A DNA stretch of 64,000 nt from Streptomyces fildesensis (GTDB lineage Bacteria > Actinomycetota > Actinomycetes > Streptomycetales > Streptomycetaceae), in NCBI RefSeq assembly GCF_016107395.1, contig NZ_JAAIKO010000010.1:62001-126000 (forward strand), read 5' to 3'. The notes beneath the pieces are model-generated. The model ran no database searches, had not been told where the DNA came from, and worked only from the letters and a program-made list of their open reading frames with translations. The position numbers were made by a program, and so were the translations under genes. Of the stretch, positions 8,223 through 17,681 are shown piece by piece (within the stretch, counting starts at the first letter, position 1; every line of letters begins with the position of its first letter).

Positions 8223-9893
8223 CTACTTCTTCAAGTGGTCCAGCCAGGGGTGCTTCCGCGGAACGCACGCCTTCGGGTTGGTGTAGGCCGGGCACTTGCC
8301 GTCCAGCTTCGGCGTGATGTGCGCCAGCATCGACCGGTACGCGGGGTACAGCCCGGGCCCCGGCATGTACTTGTTGGCGATGGCGGAACCCGACATCCCG
8401 AACAGCAGCAGCAGACAGGCGAGCACCCCGGCGTGCAGCGGCAGACGGGCCCGGAGACCGCTCCTGGCGCCGCCGGCCGTGCCCGCGGGAGCGGACGAAG
8501 CAGCCGGTGTCAGCTTGGGGAGCTTGATCCGCTTGAGTCGCTGCACCCCGAGATAGATGGAGAATCCGCACAGCACGAGCAGGCAGTACATGATCTGCCA
8601 CGACGTGCGCGGCCACAGCTGTACGGCGTTGTCCCGGTACATGTGCGAGGCGTACCACAGGCGCATCACCCAGGCGCTGGCCATGCAGGTGGCGGCGACG
8701 ATGACCACGGACCGCCTGGCGCCCAGGATGAGCGAGACGCCGAGGCCGATCGCGAGCAGGATGGCGAAGAGCCCGACGCCGCCCAGCTCTCCCAGCGGCG
8801 GCCACTGGTCCGGCTTGCCGTTCTGCACCCAGAGCCAGATGGAGAAGTAGCCGGGGTCGGTGTCGGTGTCGACGTACATGTACCGGTCGACGTTGTCCGT
8901 CGACATCAGCAGGAGCTTGGAGAGGGTCCAGCCGGCCACGGCCAGGAAGACGAACGCGGTCGAGCCGAGCAGGATCAGCGCCCGCTTCGGGCCGGCCTTC
9001 CAGGGGAAGTACGCGAGCGTGAGCACGACCATGCCGGCCGCCGACCAGACGAACCATCCTGAATAGAGCAGGAAGTCCAGGCCGATCAGCAGCCCGAGCC
9101 CGGCTCCCACCGCGATCAGGCGCCTCGGTTCGGTGACCGGACTGCGCCGCAGTGCGCTCAGCAGCAGCGCCAGCGCCGGGATGAAGATGAAGAGCGACAG
9201 GTTGCCGTAGGGCTTGTACGGGTCGATCAGCGGGAGGGTGGGGACGACACCGATGATCAACGCCCACACCGGGCGCAGTATGGTCCGCCACATCAGATAG
9301 GCCAGCGGGCCGATGAGCGCGACGGTGACCAGCGAGAGCGTCTTGAGCGCGTAGCCGGTGTTGCCGTTGTAGAAGAGCTTGGCCCAGGCGGCGAGCAGGT
9401 AGATGTACAGCGGCGGGTACCCGGAATCGTCCGGGATGCCGTGCCCGGTGGCCACCGAGTGGGCGTACTTCTGGATGACCGAGGAGTCCGAGATCACACC
9501 GTTGATGGGCCACGGGGTGCCGTGCAGCGCCACCGCGACGCCGCCCGCGATCAGCCCGGTGAACAGGCCGGCGGTCGCCGCACAGGCCAGCCGTACCGCC
9601 CAGGTGTAGTGGACCGGCCGGCCGAAGCGCTGCACCAGCAGCACGGCGACGACGATCGCGATGGCGATGACCATGAACGGGAGCAGCATGGCGGCGAGGC
9701 CGCTGACCTGTCCCGGGCGCTTCATCGGGTTGACGTGGATGGTCGCGCTGTACAGCAGCAGCAGCGCGGCGGCGGTCATGGCCACACCCGCCTCGGCGAG
9801 CAGTCCCACCCACCGGCGCCCGCCGGGGGCCGCGGCTTGATCGCCCGGGTCCCTCCGGATCAGATTCCGCGGCCGCCAGTTCAACGTCGTCAT
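8223..9893 (-). CDS. multi-pass membrane glycosyltransferase (GT-C type, arabinofuranosyltransferase AftA-like)
   Basis: A 556-residue integral membrane protein with about 12-13 transmembrane helices and a short soluble C-terminus. An acidic loop after the early helices (NGVISDSSVIQKYAHSVATG) and the following DDSGYPPLYIYLLAAWAKLF resemble the catalytic and substrate region of GT-C enzymes such as mycobacterial galactan arabinofuranosyltransferase. These use polyprenyl-phosphate sugars outside the membrane. Start 9893 is chosen for GGGAG seven bases upstream; the frame extends to 10043 without better support. It lies directly after two GT2 genes and a DUF2304 gene, and the GT2 at 11005 could supply a polyprenyl-phosphate sugar. 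The specific sugar is unknown. Confidence 0.6.
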   Translation of the reverse strand: MTTLNWRPRNLIRRDPGDQAAAPGGRRWVGLLAEAGVAMTAAALLLLYSATIHVNPMKRPGQVSGLAAMLLPFMVIAIAIVVAVLLVQRFGRPVHYTWAVRLACAATAGLFTGLIAGGVAVALHGTPWPINGVISDSSVIQKYAHSVATGHGIPDDSGYPPLYIYLLAAWAKLFYNGNTGYALKTLSLVTVALIGPLAYLMWRTILRPVWALIIGVVPTLPLIDPYKPYGNLSLFIFIPALALLLSALRRSPVTEPRRLIAVGAGLGLLIGLDFLLYSGWFVWSAAGMVVLTLAYFPWKAGPKRALILLGSTAFVFLAVAGWTLSKLLLMSTDNVDRYMYVDTDTDPGYFSIWLWVQNGKPDQWPPLGELGGVGLFAILLAIGLGVSLILGARRSVVIVAATCMASAWVMRLWYASHMYRDNAVQLWPRTSWQIMYCLLVLCGFSIYLGVQRLKRIKLPKLTPAASSAPAGTAGGARSGLRARLPLHAGVLACLLLLFGMSGSAIANKYMPGPGLYPAYRSMLAHITPKLDGKCPAYTNPKACVPRKHPWLDHLKK

Positions 9894-10057
9894 CAATGCT
9901 CCCGTAACTTGTCGGCCACCCCCCTGGCGGTTGGTGGCCAACGGCTGCCGCACTCGCGTCGATCTAGATCGGGGTCGAGGATATCGGACAGCCTGTCCGC
10001 CCCCGCGTCGCCATCGGGCCGGGGACCCGGTCCCCGGCCCCACCTGCCAGGCGTTGG

Positions 10058-11008
10058 TCAGGCACTGCCGGCGCGGCCACCACCGATGGGCCCGAACGCG
10101 TGCCGGAGCATCGCGCGGGTACTTCCCTTCGGTCCACGGCGGGCCGTGGCCGGCAGCAGGGTGACCGCGTGCAGCCGTGAGGACCAGTACCGGCGCGAGG
10201 CCTTCGCGGCACGGTTCCAGCCGTGGGCCGTCAGCCGGTCGGACGTCTCCAGGAAGAACCGCCGCGCCTCGTCGAAGCGGTCCCCCGAGAGGGCCTTCGC
10301 GGACGACTCGCTGACGGCATGCCTGCGGTACTGGAAGGCCACGGTGTCCGTGACGACCATGGAGGCCCCGTCGAGCAGCAGGTCGACGACGAGCGCCAGA
10401 TCCTGGATCACCCCGAGGTCGGCCCGGAAGCGGAACTTGCGCATCGCTTCGGTCCGCCAGCAGATGGAGGGGAAGTAGAGCCAGTTGCCGCGCAGCAGGC
10501 TCACGGCCAGGTCCTCGCCGCTGAGCGTGAGGGGGCGCGCGCCCTTCGGCGCGTAGAGCCGGTCCTTGGTGGTGTCCGCCAGGGTCCTGGACGGCCGGCC
10601 CTCGCCGTCGATGACATCGACGCCGGGCTGCACCATGGTCGCCTTCGGCTCATGGTCCAGGGCGGCGCGGACGGTGCGCAGATAGTTGGGCAGCAGCAGG
10701 TCGTCGCAGCCCATGAGGACGGTGTGCTCGCCCTCCGACAGCTCCACGCACCGGTTGAAGTTCCCGGTCACCCCGAGGTTGTGCTCGTTGCGGAGATAGC
10801 GGACGCGGTCGTCGGCGAGGGCGGCGAACCACTCCGGTACGCCCGCCTCCTTGCCGTCGTCGACCACGGTGAGCCGCCAGTCGTCCCCGTCCTGGGCGAG
10901 CACGCTGCGGACGGCGTCCTGCATGACGGCGACATCGCCGTAGTACGGCATCAGGATGTGGAAGCGGAGTCCGGCGGAGCCGCCGCCGGACGGATCCTGG
11001 TCCGTCAT
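10058..11008 (-). CDS. family 2 glycosyltransferase
   Basis: A 316-residue GT-A fold transferase. The N-terminal HILMPYYGDVAVMQDAVRSVLAQ, the nucleotide-binding VVDDG and the metal-binding region VLMGCDDLLLP (about 95-105, DDL in place of DxD) are clear. The C-terminal ~60 residues are basic and may touch the membrane. It would transfer a nucleotide-activated sugar, plausibly rhamnose given the rfb genes nearby, to a lipid-linked or wall glycan. Its ATG overlaps the stop of the upstream GT2 gene (ATGA at 11005-11008), showing translational coupling. Confidence 0.87.
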   Translation of the reverse strand: MTDQDPSGGGSAGLRFHILMPYYGDVAVMQDAVRSVLAQDGDDWRLTVVDDGKEAGVPEWFAALADDRVRYLRNEHNLGVTGNFNRCVELSEGEHTVLMGCDDLLLPNYLRTVRAALDHEPKATMVQPGVDVIDGEGRPSRTLADTTKDRLYAPKGARPLTLSGEDLAVSLLRGNWLYFPSICWRTEAMRKFRFRADLGVIQDLALVVDLLLDGASMVVTDTVAFQYRRHAVSESSAKALSGDRFDEARRFFLETSDRLTAHGWNRAAKASRRYWSSRLHAVTLLPATARRGPKGSTRAMLRHAFGPIGGGRAGSA

Positions 11009-11742
11009 GCCGAGACCATCGTGTGCGGGGCCTGGGACGGCACCCGCCGGATCAGCGCGAGCAGCAGGACCAGGCCCGCGCGGGCCAGGTAGACCATCGC
11101 GCGCAGCGGCGAGTGGCTCGGCTTGCCGGTGGTGCGCGGCCGCATCGCGACCGGGACCTGCCGGACGGTGTAGCCGCAGCGGATCGCGCCGACGGTGCTC
11201 TCCACCGTGTCGCCGAGGTACTCCACCGGGTACCAGCCGGCGAAGAACTCGATCAGGTCGCGGTTGCAGGCGCGGAAGCCGGAGGTGGCGTCGGTCAGCC
11301 GGGTGCCGGCCAGCTTGGACATGACGCCGGACAGCAGCCGCATCGCCCAGCGGCGCGGGCCGCGGGCCTGGTAGTCGCCCTCGCCGCCGAAGCGGGCGCC
11401 GACGACCAGGTCGGCGTTGTCGAGCTCGCGCAGCAGGGCCGGCACATAGCTCGGGTCGTGCTGGCCGTCGGCGTCGATCTGGATCGCGACGTCGTAGTTG
11501 TACTCCAGCGCGTAGCGGTAGCCCAGCCGCATGGCACCGCCGACGCCGAGGTTGTACGGCAGGCGGGCGACGATCGCGCCCTCCGCCGCGGCGACCTTGG
11601 CCGTGCGGTCGGTGGAACCGTCGTCCACGACGAGGATGTCCGCGTCGGGCAGTTCCTTGTTGATCTCACCCAGGGTCGTCGCCAGCCCGGCGTCCTCGTT
11701 CCACGCCGGCACGATCACCAGTACCCGTCGGCCATCGATCAT
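11005..11742 (-). CDS. family 2 glycosyltransferase, polyprenyl-phosphate sugar synthase-like
   Basis: A 245-residue GT2 enzyme resembling dolichyl-phosphate mannose synthases. It has VLVIVPAWNEDAGL at the N-terminus, VVDDGSTDRT, and the catalytic IQIDADGQHDPSYV (about 86-99). A hydrophobic C-terminal stretch (LARAGLVLLLALI) could anchor it to the membrane. Such enzymes charge polyprenyl phosphate with a sugar for use by GT-C transferases, and one is encoded two genes downstream. It overlaps both neighbours by four bases (ATGA), so it sits inside a tightly coupled DUF2304-GT2-GT2 operon. Confidence 0.87.
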   Translation of the reverse strand: MIDGRRVLVIVPAWNEDAGLATTLGEINKELPDADILVVDDGSTDRTAKVAAAEGAIVARLPYNLGVGGAMRLGYRYALEYNYDVAIQIDADGQHDPSYVPALLRELDNADLVVGARFGGEGDYQARGPRRWAMRLLSGVMSKLAGTRLTDATSGFRACNRDLIEFFAGWYPVEYLGDTVESTVGAIRCGYTVRQVPVAMRPRTTGKPSHSPLRAMVYLARAGLVLLLALIRRVPSQAPHTMVSA

Positions 11743-12179
11743 GCCCGGGCCTCGCGATCATCCGTAGTGGTGGTGGCAGTGGTGCTGTCGGTGCCCGTGT
11801 CGCCGTCGATGACGGGTTTCACCGCGTTGGCCGGCATCGGGTCGGCGGTCTGCGCCAAGTGCGCCCGGATCAGGGCAACTTCCTCGGCCAGGGTGCGCGT
11901 CTCGGCTTCGAGACGGCTGGACTCCCAGCTCAGGTGCAGTGTGACGAGCAGCACAAGGACGAAGCCGGCGAAGAGCACCAGGCTCACGCCGGAGGCGACG
12001 CCGAGCTTGTTGGCGATCGAGTCGAGCCAGGTCGGGAAGAAACCGAGCGGAGCGATGATCAGGCCGATGAGCAGCCACAGGGCCGCATACTTCTCGCGCA
12101 GTTGCTGGCGACGCAACAGCTCGACGATGCATCCGAGCACCGCCAAGCCGGTCACCGAGGTAAGTACGGACAATTGCAC
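11739..12179 (-). CDS. DUF2304 family membrane protein
   Basis: A 146-residue protein with three transmembrane helices (about 4-20, 35-52 and 68-87), a WESSRLEAETRTLAEEVALIRAHL helical stretch that is probably coiled coil, and a Thr/Asp-rich tail. DUF2304 proteins are commonly encoded beside GT2 polyprenyl-phosphate sugar synthases and are thought to assist them or flip their product; that role is family context, not proof. It is the first gene of the minus-strand glycan operon and is coupled to the next by ATGA. Confidence 0.82.
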   Translation of the reverse strand: MQLSVLTSVTGLAVLGCIVELLRRQQLREKYAALWLLIGLIIAPLGFFPTWLDSIANKLGVASGVSLVLFAGFVLVLLVTLHLSWESSRLEAETRTLAEEVALIRAHLAQTADPMPANAVKPVIDGDTGTDSTTATTTTDDREARA

Positions 12180-12462
12180 GATTCAGCCGTCTTTCCGGTC
12201 GGAGTACGAGGCTGCCGCGTCATACCGGCGTCGGCTGACGTCCAGGGAATGACCGGCTACCGGGCAGAGGGCGAAGAAGACGTCCCGCCAACCCGCGACT
12301 GGGTGGCGACGTCACACACGCTGCCGGACACGGCGCTCATGGTACCCCTTGGCCACAAGAGCCGAAAGCCGGGTGGACGCCCACGCCCCAGGGTCTCCGG
12401 GCCGCTGGGGGAGCCGGTCCGGCGACTACCTGTCATATCCCCCGGGGTATTCTTGCCGCCAC

Positions 12463-13788
12463 ATGAAGTCGCCCACAGCACTCCTGCGCACGCTCCCTTC
12501 CGGAACCCTTCTCGTCGGGGCCGGGGTGGCGGCGAACGCCGGCGCCTCGTACATCTTCCTGGCCCTGGCCGGCCGGACGCTCGGCCATGACGACATGGCC
12601 CAGATCTCCGTCCTGTGGTCGGTGATCGCCTTCGCGGGCATCGGGCTGTTCTTCCCCGTCGAGCAGGAACTGACCCGGGTGGTGGCCGCGCGGACCGCCG
12701 CGGGACTGGGCGCCGGGCCCGCCATCCGGCGCGGGATACTCACCGCGACGGCGATGCTGGCCGTGGTCCTGGCGGCGCTCGCCGCGGCCTCCGGTCCGCT
12801 GGCGAACCTGCTCTTCAACGGCGACCGGGCGATGGTCGCGGTCCTGGGCGCGGCCTTCGTGGGCTGGGCCGCCCAGCACACCGCGCGCGGCATCCTCGCC
12901 GGGTACGGGAACTTCCGCTGGTACGCCGTCCAGCTGACCGCCGACGCGGTGCTGCGGGTGGGCGCCGCGATCACGCTGCTGGCCGTACACGGCTCCTTCC
13001 TCGCGTTCGGCCTGGCGATGGCGCTGGCCCCGCTGCCCGCCGTGCTCCTGTGCCTGCCCGCGATGCGCCGGGCGTCCCGGCCGGGACCGGCCGCCGGCGT
13101 GGGCGAGATCCACAACGGCTTCGGCGTCCTGGTCGTCTCCACCACGCTGATGCAGGCCGTGGCCAATGCTCCGGTCGTCACCGCCAAGCTCCTCGACCCG
13201 GACAACACCCCACTGGTCACCGCCCTGGTCTCGGCGCTGATCCTGGTGCGCGTGCCGCAGTTCCTGGTCAGCTCGATGCAGGCGTCCCTGCTGGTGGAGC
13301 TCACCGGCCGGCACACCGCCGGCGACAAGGCCGGCTTCCTGCGCACGCTGCGCGGCAACCTGCTGATGGTGTCGGCGCTCGGCGCCGGCTGGGCGGTCGT
13401 CTGCGCGGTGATCGGCCCGGCCCTGAACGAGACGGCCTTCCACGCACCGCCGGCCCTCAGCTCCCTGGACTTCGGTCTGTTGGGTCTCGGCGCGGTCGCC
13501 CACCTCGCGGCGATCGTGCTCAGCAGCGGCACCCTGGCCACCGGCGGCCACCGCATACTGTGCGTCGCCTGGACGATCGGGGCCCTCGCCCTGGGGACCG
13601 CACCCCTGCTGCCCGGCGGCACGGCGCTGCAGGTCGAACTCTCCTACGCGATCGCCGCCGGCGCCGCCGCCGTCGCTCTGCTGTTCGGGCTGCGCTCCGG
13701 ACTGCGCCATTTCGACCAGCCGTTCGACGCGAAGACCCGGGCACTGGTCGGGGACGCCGAGGCCCTCGGAACCGTCAAACCCGGGTGA
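12463..13788 (+). CDS. MVF/MATE-type polysaccharide flippase-like membrane protein
   Basis: A 441-residue protein with about 12 predicted helices and the layout of the polysaccharide-exporter/MurJ-like superfamily (GAGVAANAGASYIFLALAGRTLG at the N-terminus, FFPVEQELTRVVAAR after helix 2, late QFLVSSMQASLLVEL). Such proteins translocate lipid-linked sugars across the membrane. The ATG at 12463 is preferred over the in-frame start at 12349, whose 38-residue extension is polar and unlike the family. It is divergent from the GT operon and precedes the dimethylformamidase-like gene. Probable role: export of the glycan made by the neighbouring transferases. Confidence 0.75.
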   Translation: MKSPTALLRTLPSGTLLVGAGVAANAGASYIFLALAGRTLGHDDMAQISVLWSVIAFAGIGLFFPVEQELTRVVAARTAAGLGAGPAIRRGILTATAMLAVVLAALAAASGPLANLLFNGDRAMVAVLGAAFVGWAAQHTARGILAGYGNFRWYAVQLTADAVLRVGAAITLLAVHGSFLAFGLAMALAPLPAVLLCLPAMRRASRPGPAAGVGEIHNGFGVLVVSTTLMQAVANAPVVTAKLLDPDNTPLVTALVSALILVRVPQFLVSSMQASLLVELTGRHTAGDKAGFLRTLRGNLLMVSALGAGWAVVCAVIGPALNETAFHAPPALSSLDFGLLGLGAVAHLAAIVLSSGTLATGGHRILCVAWTIGALALGTAPLLPGGTALQVELSYAIAAGAAAVALLFGLRSGLRHFDQPFDAKTRALVGDAEALGTVKPG

Positions 13789-13898
13789 CACAGACCACAT
13801 TCAGGTGGTGAACAGCCGGCAAAGGCCCGGCGAAGTTCACAGTCTTGTCACAGCGACCCGACGATCAGACAGCATCGACAAAGTCGGTTGCCGGACGC

Positions 13899-15527
13899 AT
13901 GTACGGTCGCTGGACCATGAATGTGCGCCGTATCATCCTTCTTATGTGCGCCCTCGGCGCCCTCATCGCGATAGCCGTCCCGGCCGTTCCCTACGTCCTG
14001 GACCACACCCGCGATGCCGTCGCCGCGTCCGTGCCCGAGTCGGCTACCGGTACCGCCCCGCACAAGGTCGCCGAAGTCGCCCCGCCGCCACGGCAGTCGA
14101 CCGGCGACTTCTCCGTGTCCAAGGAGAACGCCCTGCCCGGCACCCGTGCCTGGGAGGTGCGGAACCCCGGTCCGCAGAACGCGATCGAGGGATACACCAA
14201 TCACGTCAGCGTGACGTCCGGTCAGCCGTTCGACCTGTATGTGTCGACCACGGCCAGCAGCTTCGAAGTCCAGGCCTTCCGGATGGGCTACTACGGCGGC
14301 AAGCAGGGCCGGCTGGTCTGGTCCTCGAAGTCGGTACGCGGTCAGATACAGCCGCCGGCCAAGGTCGTGCCGGGCATATTCATGGCGACCGCCCCGTGGA
14401 AGCCGTCCATGAGCATCGGCACCAAGGGCTGGCCCGAGGGCGACTACCTGCTGAAGCTCACGTCCAGGAAGGGCAACGAGCGGAACGTCCCGATCACCGT
14501 CCGCTCGACCTCCACCGCGGGCAAGACGGTGTTCGTCAACGCGACCGCCACCTGGCAGGCCTACAACTCGTGGGGCGGGCACAACATCTACGCGGGCCCT
14601 CCCGGCCCGCGTTCCTACGCGGAGCGCTCCCGCAAGGTGAGCTTCGACCGGCCCTACGACCGCGGTGGCAGCGGCCAGTTCCTGTGGCACGAGCTGCCCA
14701 TGCTGGTCACCGCCGAGAAGCTGGGCCTGCGGATGGCCTACGTCACCTCGTCGGAGCTCGACAACATGCCCGAACTGTTCAAGGGCGCGCGCTCGCTGAT
14801 ATTCCCCAGCCATGACGAGTACTGGTCCTCGGGGATGCGGGACACCGCGACCAAGGCCCGCGACACCGGCATCAACATGGCGTTCTTCGGTGCCAACAAC
14901 GTCTACCGCCACGTCCGCTTCGAGGCCTCGGCCCTCGGCGACCAGCGCTTCGTGACGTGCTACAAGGACCCGTCCGAGGACCCGATGGTGCTCACCGACC
15001 CGAACGAGGCGACGCAGCAGTGGCGGCTGCCGCCGAACCCGCGTCCCGAGAGTGAACTGCTCGGCGTCCAGTACGAATGGCTCGGCGTGACCGCGCCGTA
15101 CGTCGTCACGGACGCGGACAGCTGGGTCTACGCCGGCACCGGCGCGAAGAACGGGTCGAAGTACCCCGGTCTGGTCGCCGTCGAGTACGACAAGCTGTTC
15201 ACCGGGCCCGAGGTGCCGCGCCCGATACAGGCCCTCTCCGACTCACCCGTCACGCTGGGCAAGAAGCACAGCTTCTCCAACTCCACCTACTACACGACGC
15301 CTTCCGGGGCGGGCGTGTTCTCCAGCGGCACCCTCGGCTGGACCTGCACGGTCAACAACGACCGGTGCTCCTACCGTGTGCCGCAGAGCTCGGTGAAGTT
15401 CGCCCGCAAGGTCAGCGAGAACATCCTGACGGCGTTCCAGGCGGGCCCCGCCGGCGCGAAGCACCCGGCGGTCGACAACTACAACACGTACGCCAGGCCG
15501 CCCGCCGGCTTCTCCTACGCGCACTGA
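13899..15527 (+). CDS. membrane-anchored N,N-dimethylformamidase beta-subunit-like protein
   Basis: About 542 residues. An N-terminal signal anchor (RRIILLMCALGALIAIAVPAV) is followed by a spacer and a large extracytoplasmic domain. That domain resembles the C-terminal part of the N,N-dimethylformamidase large subunit: FRMGYYGGKQGRLVW, ATWQAYNSWGGHN, FDRPYDRGGSGQFLWHE and FPSHDEYWS. Aromatic and acidic conserved motifs suggest a hydrolase, but amidase activity has not been shown for exported homologues. ATG at 13917 is the alternative start. It follows the flippase by about 110 bp and ends before a strong terminator, so it may act on cell-surface polymer. Substrate unknown. Confidence 0.7.
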   Translation: MYGRWTMNVRRIILLMCALGALIAIAVPAVPYVLDHTRDAVAASVPESATGTAPHKVAEVAPPPRQSTGDFSVSKENALPGTRAWEVRNPGPQNAIEGYTNHVSVTSGQPFDLYVSTTASSFEVQAFRMGYYGGKQGRLVWSSKSVRGQIQPPAKVVPGIFMATAPWKPSMSIGTKGWPEGDYLLKLTSRKGNERNVPITVRSTSTAGKTVFVNATATWQAYNSWGGHNIYAGPPGPRSYAERSRKVSFDRPYDRGGSGQFLWHELPMLVTAEKLGLRMAYVTSSELDNMPELFKGARSLIFPSHDEYWSSGMRDTATKARDTGINMAFFGANNVYRHVRFEASALGDQRFVTCYKDPSEDPMVLTDPNEATQQWRLPPNPRPESELLGVQYEWLGVTAPYVVTDADSWVYAGTGAKNGSKYPGLVAVEYDKLFTGPEVPRPIQALSDSPVTLGKKHSFSNSTYYTTPSGAGVFSSGTLGWTCTVNNDRCSYRVPQSSVKFARKVSENILTAFQAGPAGAKHPAVDNYNTYARPPAGFSYAH

Positions 15528-15574
15528 CCCGCCGCGGGCCCTCCGAAGGGTCCGCGCGGGTGCACCGAACACGA

Positions 15575-15604
15575 AAAGCCCGACCGCAGTGGCGGCCGGG
15601 CTTT
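15575..15604. terminator. bidirectional intrinsic terminator
   Basis: AAAGCCCG and CGGGCTTT arms with an inner CCGC/GCGG stem and an AGTG loop (one A/C mismatch). A-tract on the left and TTT on the right let it stop both the dimethylformamidase-like gene and rfbD, which converge here. Confidence 0.85.
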
Positions 15605-15641
15605 CGTGCGTCGTACCCGGTGGGCGTGACCGGTGGTGCGG

Positions 15642-16559
15642 CTACGGCCGCGGTGCGAACGTTCCTGCCGCGACCGCCGCCTTGAGCTCGTCCCGCCAGT
15701 CGGCCATCGCCGGGAGCCCGGCGGCGGACCAGCGGTCGTGGCCCAGCACGCTGTAGGCCGGGCGCTGGGCCGGCCGGACGAACTTGTCGGCCGTGGTGGG
15801 GCGGATCCGGTCGGGGTCCAGCCCCGACAGCTCGAACGCGGCGCGGGCCAGCTCGTACCAGGTGGCCTGGCCGGAAGCCGTGCCGTGGTACGCGCCGGCC
15901 GGGGCGTCGCCCGCGAGCGCGGCGCGGCCCAGCTCGGTGAGCCGGACGGCCAGCGCGCGGGCCCAGGTGGGCTGGCCGAGCTGGTCGTCGACGACGTCGA
16001 GCGTCTCGTGGGTGGCCGCCAGCTTCAGCATGGTCGCGACGAAGTTGCGGCCGTGCGCGCCGTACAGCCAGGCGGTGCGGACGGTGTAGCCGCTGTCGGG
16101 CAGCAGCTCGGCGACCGCGAGCTCACCGGCGAGCTTGCCGCGGCCGTACGCGTTGACCGGCCCGGTCGGGTCGTCCTCGCGGTACGGCTCCTTGGCGTCG
16201 CCGGGGAAGACGTAGTCGGTGGAGACATGGATGAGCAGCGCGCCCGCGGCGGCGCAGGCCGCGGCCAGATGGCGCACCCCGTCGCCGTTGACGACGGTGG
16301 CGGCGGCCTCGTCGGCCTCCGCGCCGTCGACGTCCGTCCAGGCTGCCGCGTTGACCACGATCCGGTGACCGCGGACCGCCGCGAGCAGCGCCGCGGGGTC
16401 GGTCAGATCCAGGTCGGCCCGGGTGGCGGCGGTGACGGCGGCGGCCGGGTCGGCGGCAAGCGCCGCCACGACCTCCTGGCCGAGCATGCCGCCGGCGCCG
16501 GTCACCAGCCAGCGGGTGCTGCCGGCGGCCGGGTCGTCGTTCGTCACGGCATCGCTCAT
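15642..16559 (-). CDS. rfbD: dTDP-4-dehydrorhamnose reductase
   Basis: A 305-residue short-chain dehydrogenase that performs the last step to dTDP-L-rhamnose, NAD(P)H reduction of dTDP-4-keto-L-rhamnose. WLVTGAGGMLGQEV is the Rossmann loop, and STDYVFPGD and YGRGKLAGE (YxxxK catalytic pair) are the family motifs. The start at 16559 overlaps the rfbB stop (ATGA at 16556-16559); an upstream in-frame start would lie inside rfbB. Operon rfbB-rfbD, divergent from rfbA-rfbC. Confidence 0.93.
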   Translation of the reverse strand: MSDAVTNDDPAAGSTRWLVTGAGGMLGQEVVAALAADPAAAVTAATRADLDLTDPAALLAAVRGHRIVVNAAAWTDVDGAEADEAAATVVNGDGVRHLAAACAAAGALLIHVSTDYVFPGDAKEPYREDDPTGPVNAYGRGKLAGELAVAELLPDSGYTVRTAWLYGAHGRNFVATMLKLAATHETLDVVDDQLGQPTWARALAVRLTELGRAALAGDAPAGAYHGTASGQATWYELARAAFELSGLDPDRIRPTTADKFVRPAQRPAYSVLGHDRWSAAGLPAMADWRDELKAAVAAGTFAPRP

Positions 16560-17542
16560 GAAAGCGCCGCCTTGGCCTTCAGCGGCTCCCACCAGGCCCG
16601 GTTGTCGCGGTACCAGGCGACGGTGTCGGCGAGGCCCTGGTCGAAGCCGATCTGCGGCTCGTAGCCCAGCTCGGCGCGGGACTTGCTGATGTCCAGGGAG
16701 TAGCGCAGGTCGTGGCCCTTGCGGTCCTCGACGTACTCGACCATGTCCCAGCCGGCGCCGCAGGCTTCCAGCAGCCGGCCGGCGAGCTCCTTGTTCGTCA
16801 ACTCGGTGCCGCCGCCGATGTGATAGACCTCACCGGCCTTGCCGCCCTGCAGCGCGAGCGCGATGCCCCGGCAGTGGTCGGAGACGTGCAGCCAGTCACG
16901 GATGTTGCCGCCGTCGCCGTAGAGCGGGACCTTCTTGCCGTCCAGCAGGTTCGTCACGAACAGCGGGATCATCTTCTCGGGGAAGTGATGGTGCCCGTAG
17001 TTGTTGGAGCAGCGGGTGACCACCACGTCCATCCCGTGCGTGCGGTGGTAGGCGAGCGCGATCAGGTCGGAGCCCGCCTTCGCCGCGGCGTACGGGGAGT
17101 TGGGCGCGAGCGGCCAGTCCTCGGTCCACGAACCTTCACTGATCGAGCCGTACACCTCGTCCGTGGACACGTGCACGAAGCGGCCGATGCCCAGCTTGTG
17201 GGCGGCGTCCAGCAGGGTCTGGGTGCCGAGCACGTTCGTGGTGACGAACGCGGCCGCGCCGGTGATCGACCGGTCGACGTGCGACTCCGCGGCGAAGTGC
17301 ACCACCGCGTCATGGCCGGGCAGGACGGAGGCGACGAAGTCCGCGTCGCAGATGTCGCCGTGCGCGAACCGGTAGCCGGGCAGGTGGGCGACCGGAGCGA
17401 GGTTCTCCGGGTTGCCGGCGTAGGTGAGTTTGTCCAGTACGGTGACGGAGGCGGTCTCGAGCCCCGGCATCTCCCCTGACAGGACTGCGCGGACGAACTG
17501 CGAGCCGATGAATCCGGCGCCACCGGTAACAAGAATGTTCAT
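16556..17542 (-). CDS. rfbB: dTDP-glucose 4,6-dehydratase
   Basis: A 328-residue NAD-dependent dehydratase of the extended SDR family, converting dTDP-D-glucose to dTDP-4-keto-6-deoxy-D-glucose. Visible are VTGGAGFIGSQF at the N-terminus, HFAAESHVDRSI, HVSTDEVYGSI (Thr-Asp-Glu active-site triad) and SPYAAAKAGSD (YxxxK). Normal length. First gene of the minus-strand rfbBD unit; 139 bp separate it from divergent rfbA, so both promoters must lie in that interval. Confidence 0.95.
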   Translation of the reverse strand: MNILVTGGAGFIGSQFVRAVLSGEMPGLETASVTVLDKLTYAGNPENLAPVAHLPGYRFAHGDICDADFVASVLPGHDAVVHFAAESHVDRSITGAAAFVTTNVLGTQTLLDAAHKLGIGRFVHVSTDEVYGSISEGSWTEDWPLAPNSPYAAAKAGSDLIALAYHRTHGMDVVVTRCSNNYGHHHFPEKMIPLFVTNLLDGKKVPLYGDGGNIRDWLHVSDHCRGIALALQGGKAGEVYHIGGGTELTNKELAGRLLEACGAGWDMVEYVEDRKGHDLRYSLDISKSRAELGYEPQIGFDQGLADTVAWYRDNRAWWEPLKAKAALS

Positions 17543-17681
17543 GAGTGCCAGAGTCCAGTCAGGCCCCTACTGGGGGGCGGCGTAAGATGGTTTGCTTCGC
17601 CGTAACTCTAGCCGTTCCCCGAGTGCAGGGGCGAAGCCGAGCAGTCTTCGGCCGCCTGCCGCCGGAGAAAGTAGAAACAAC

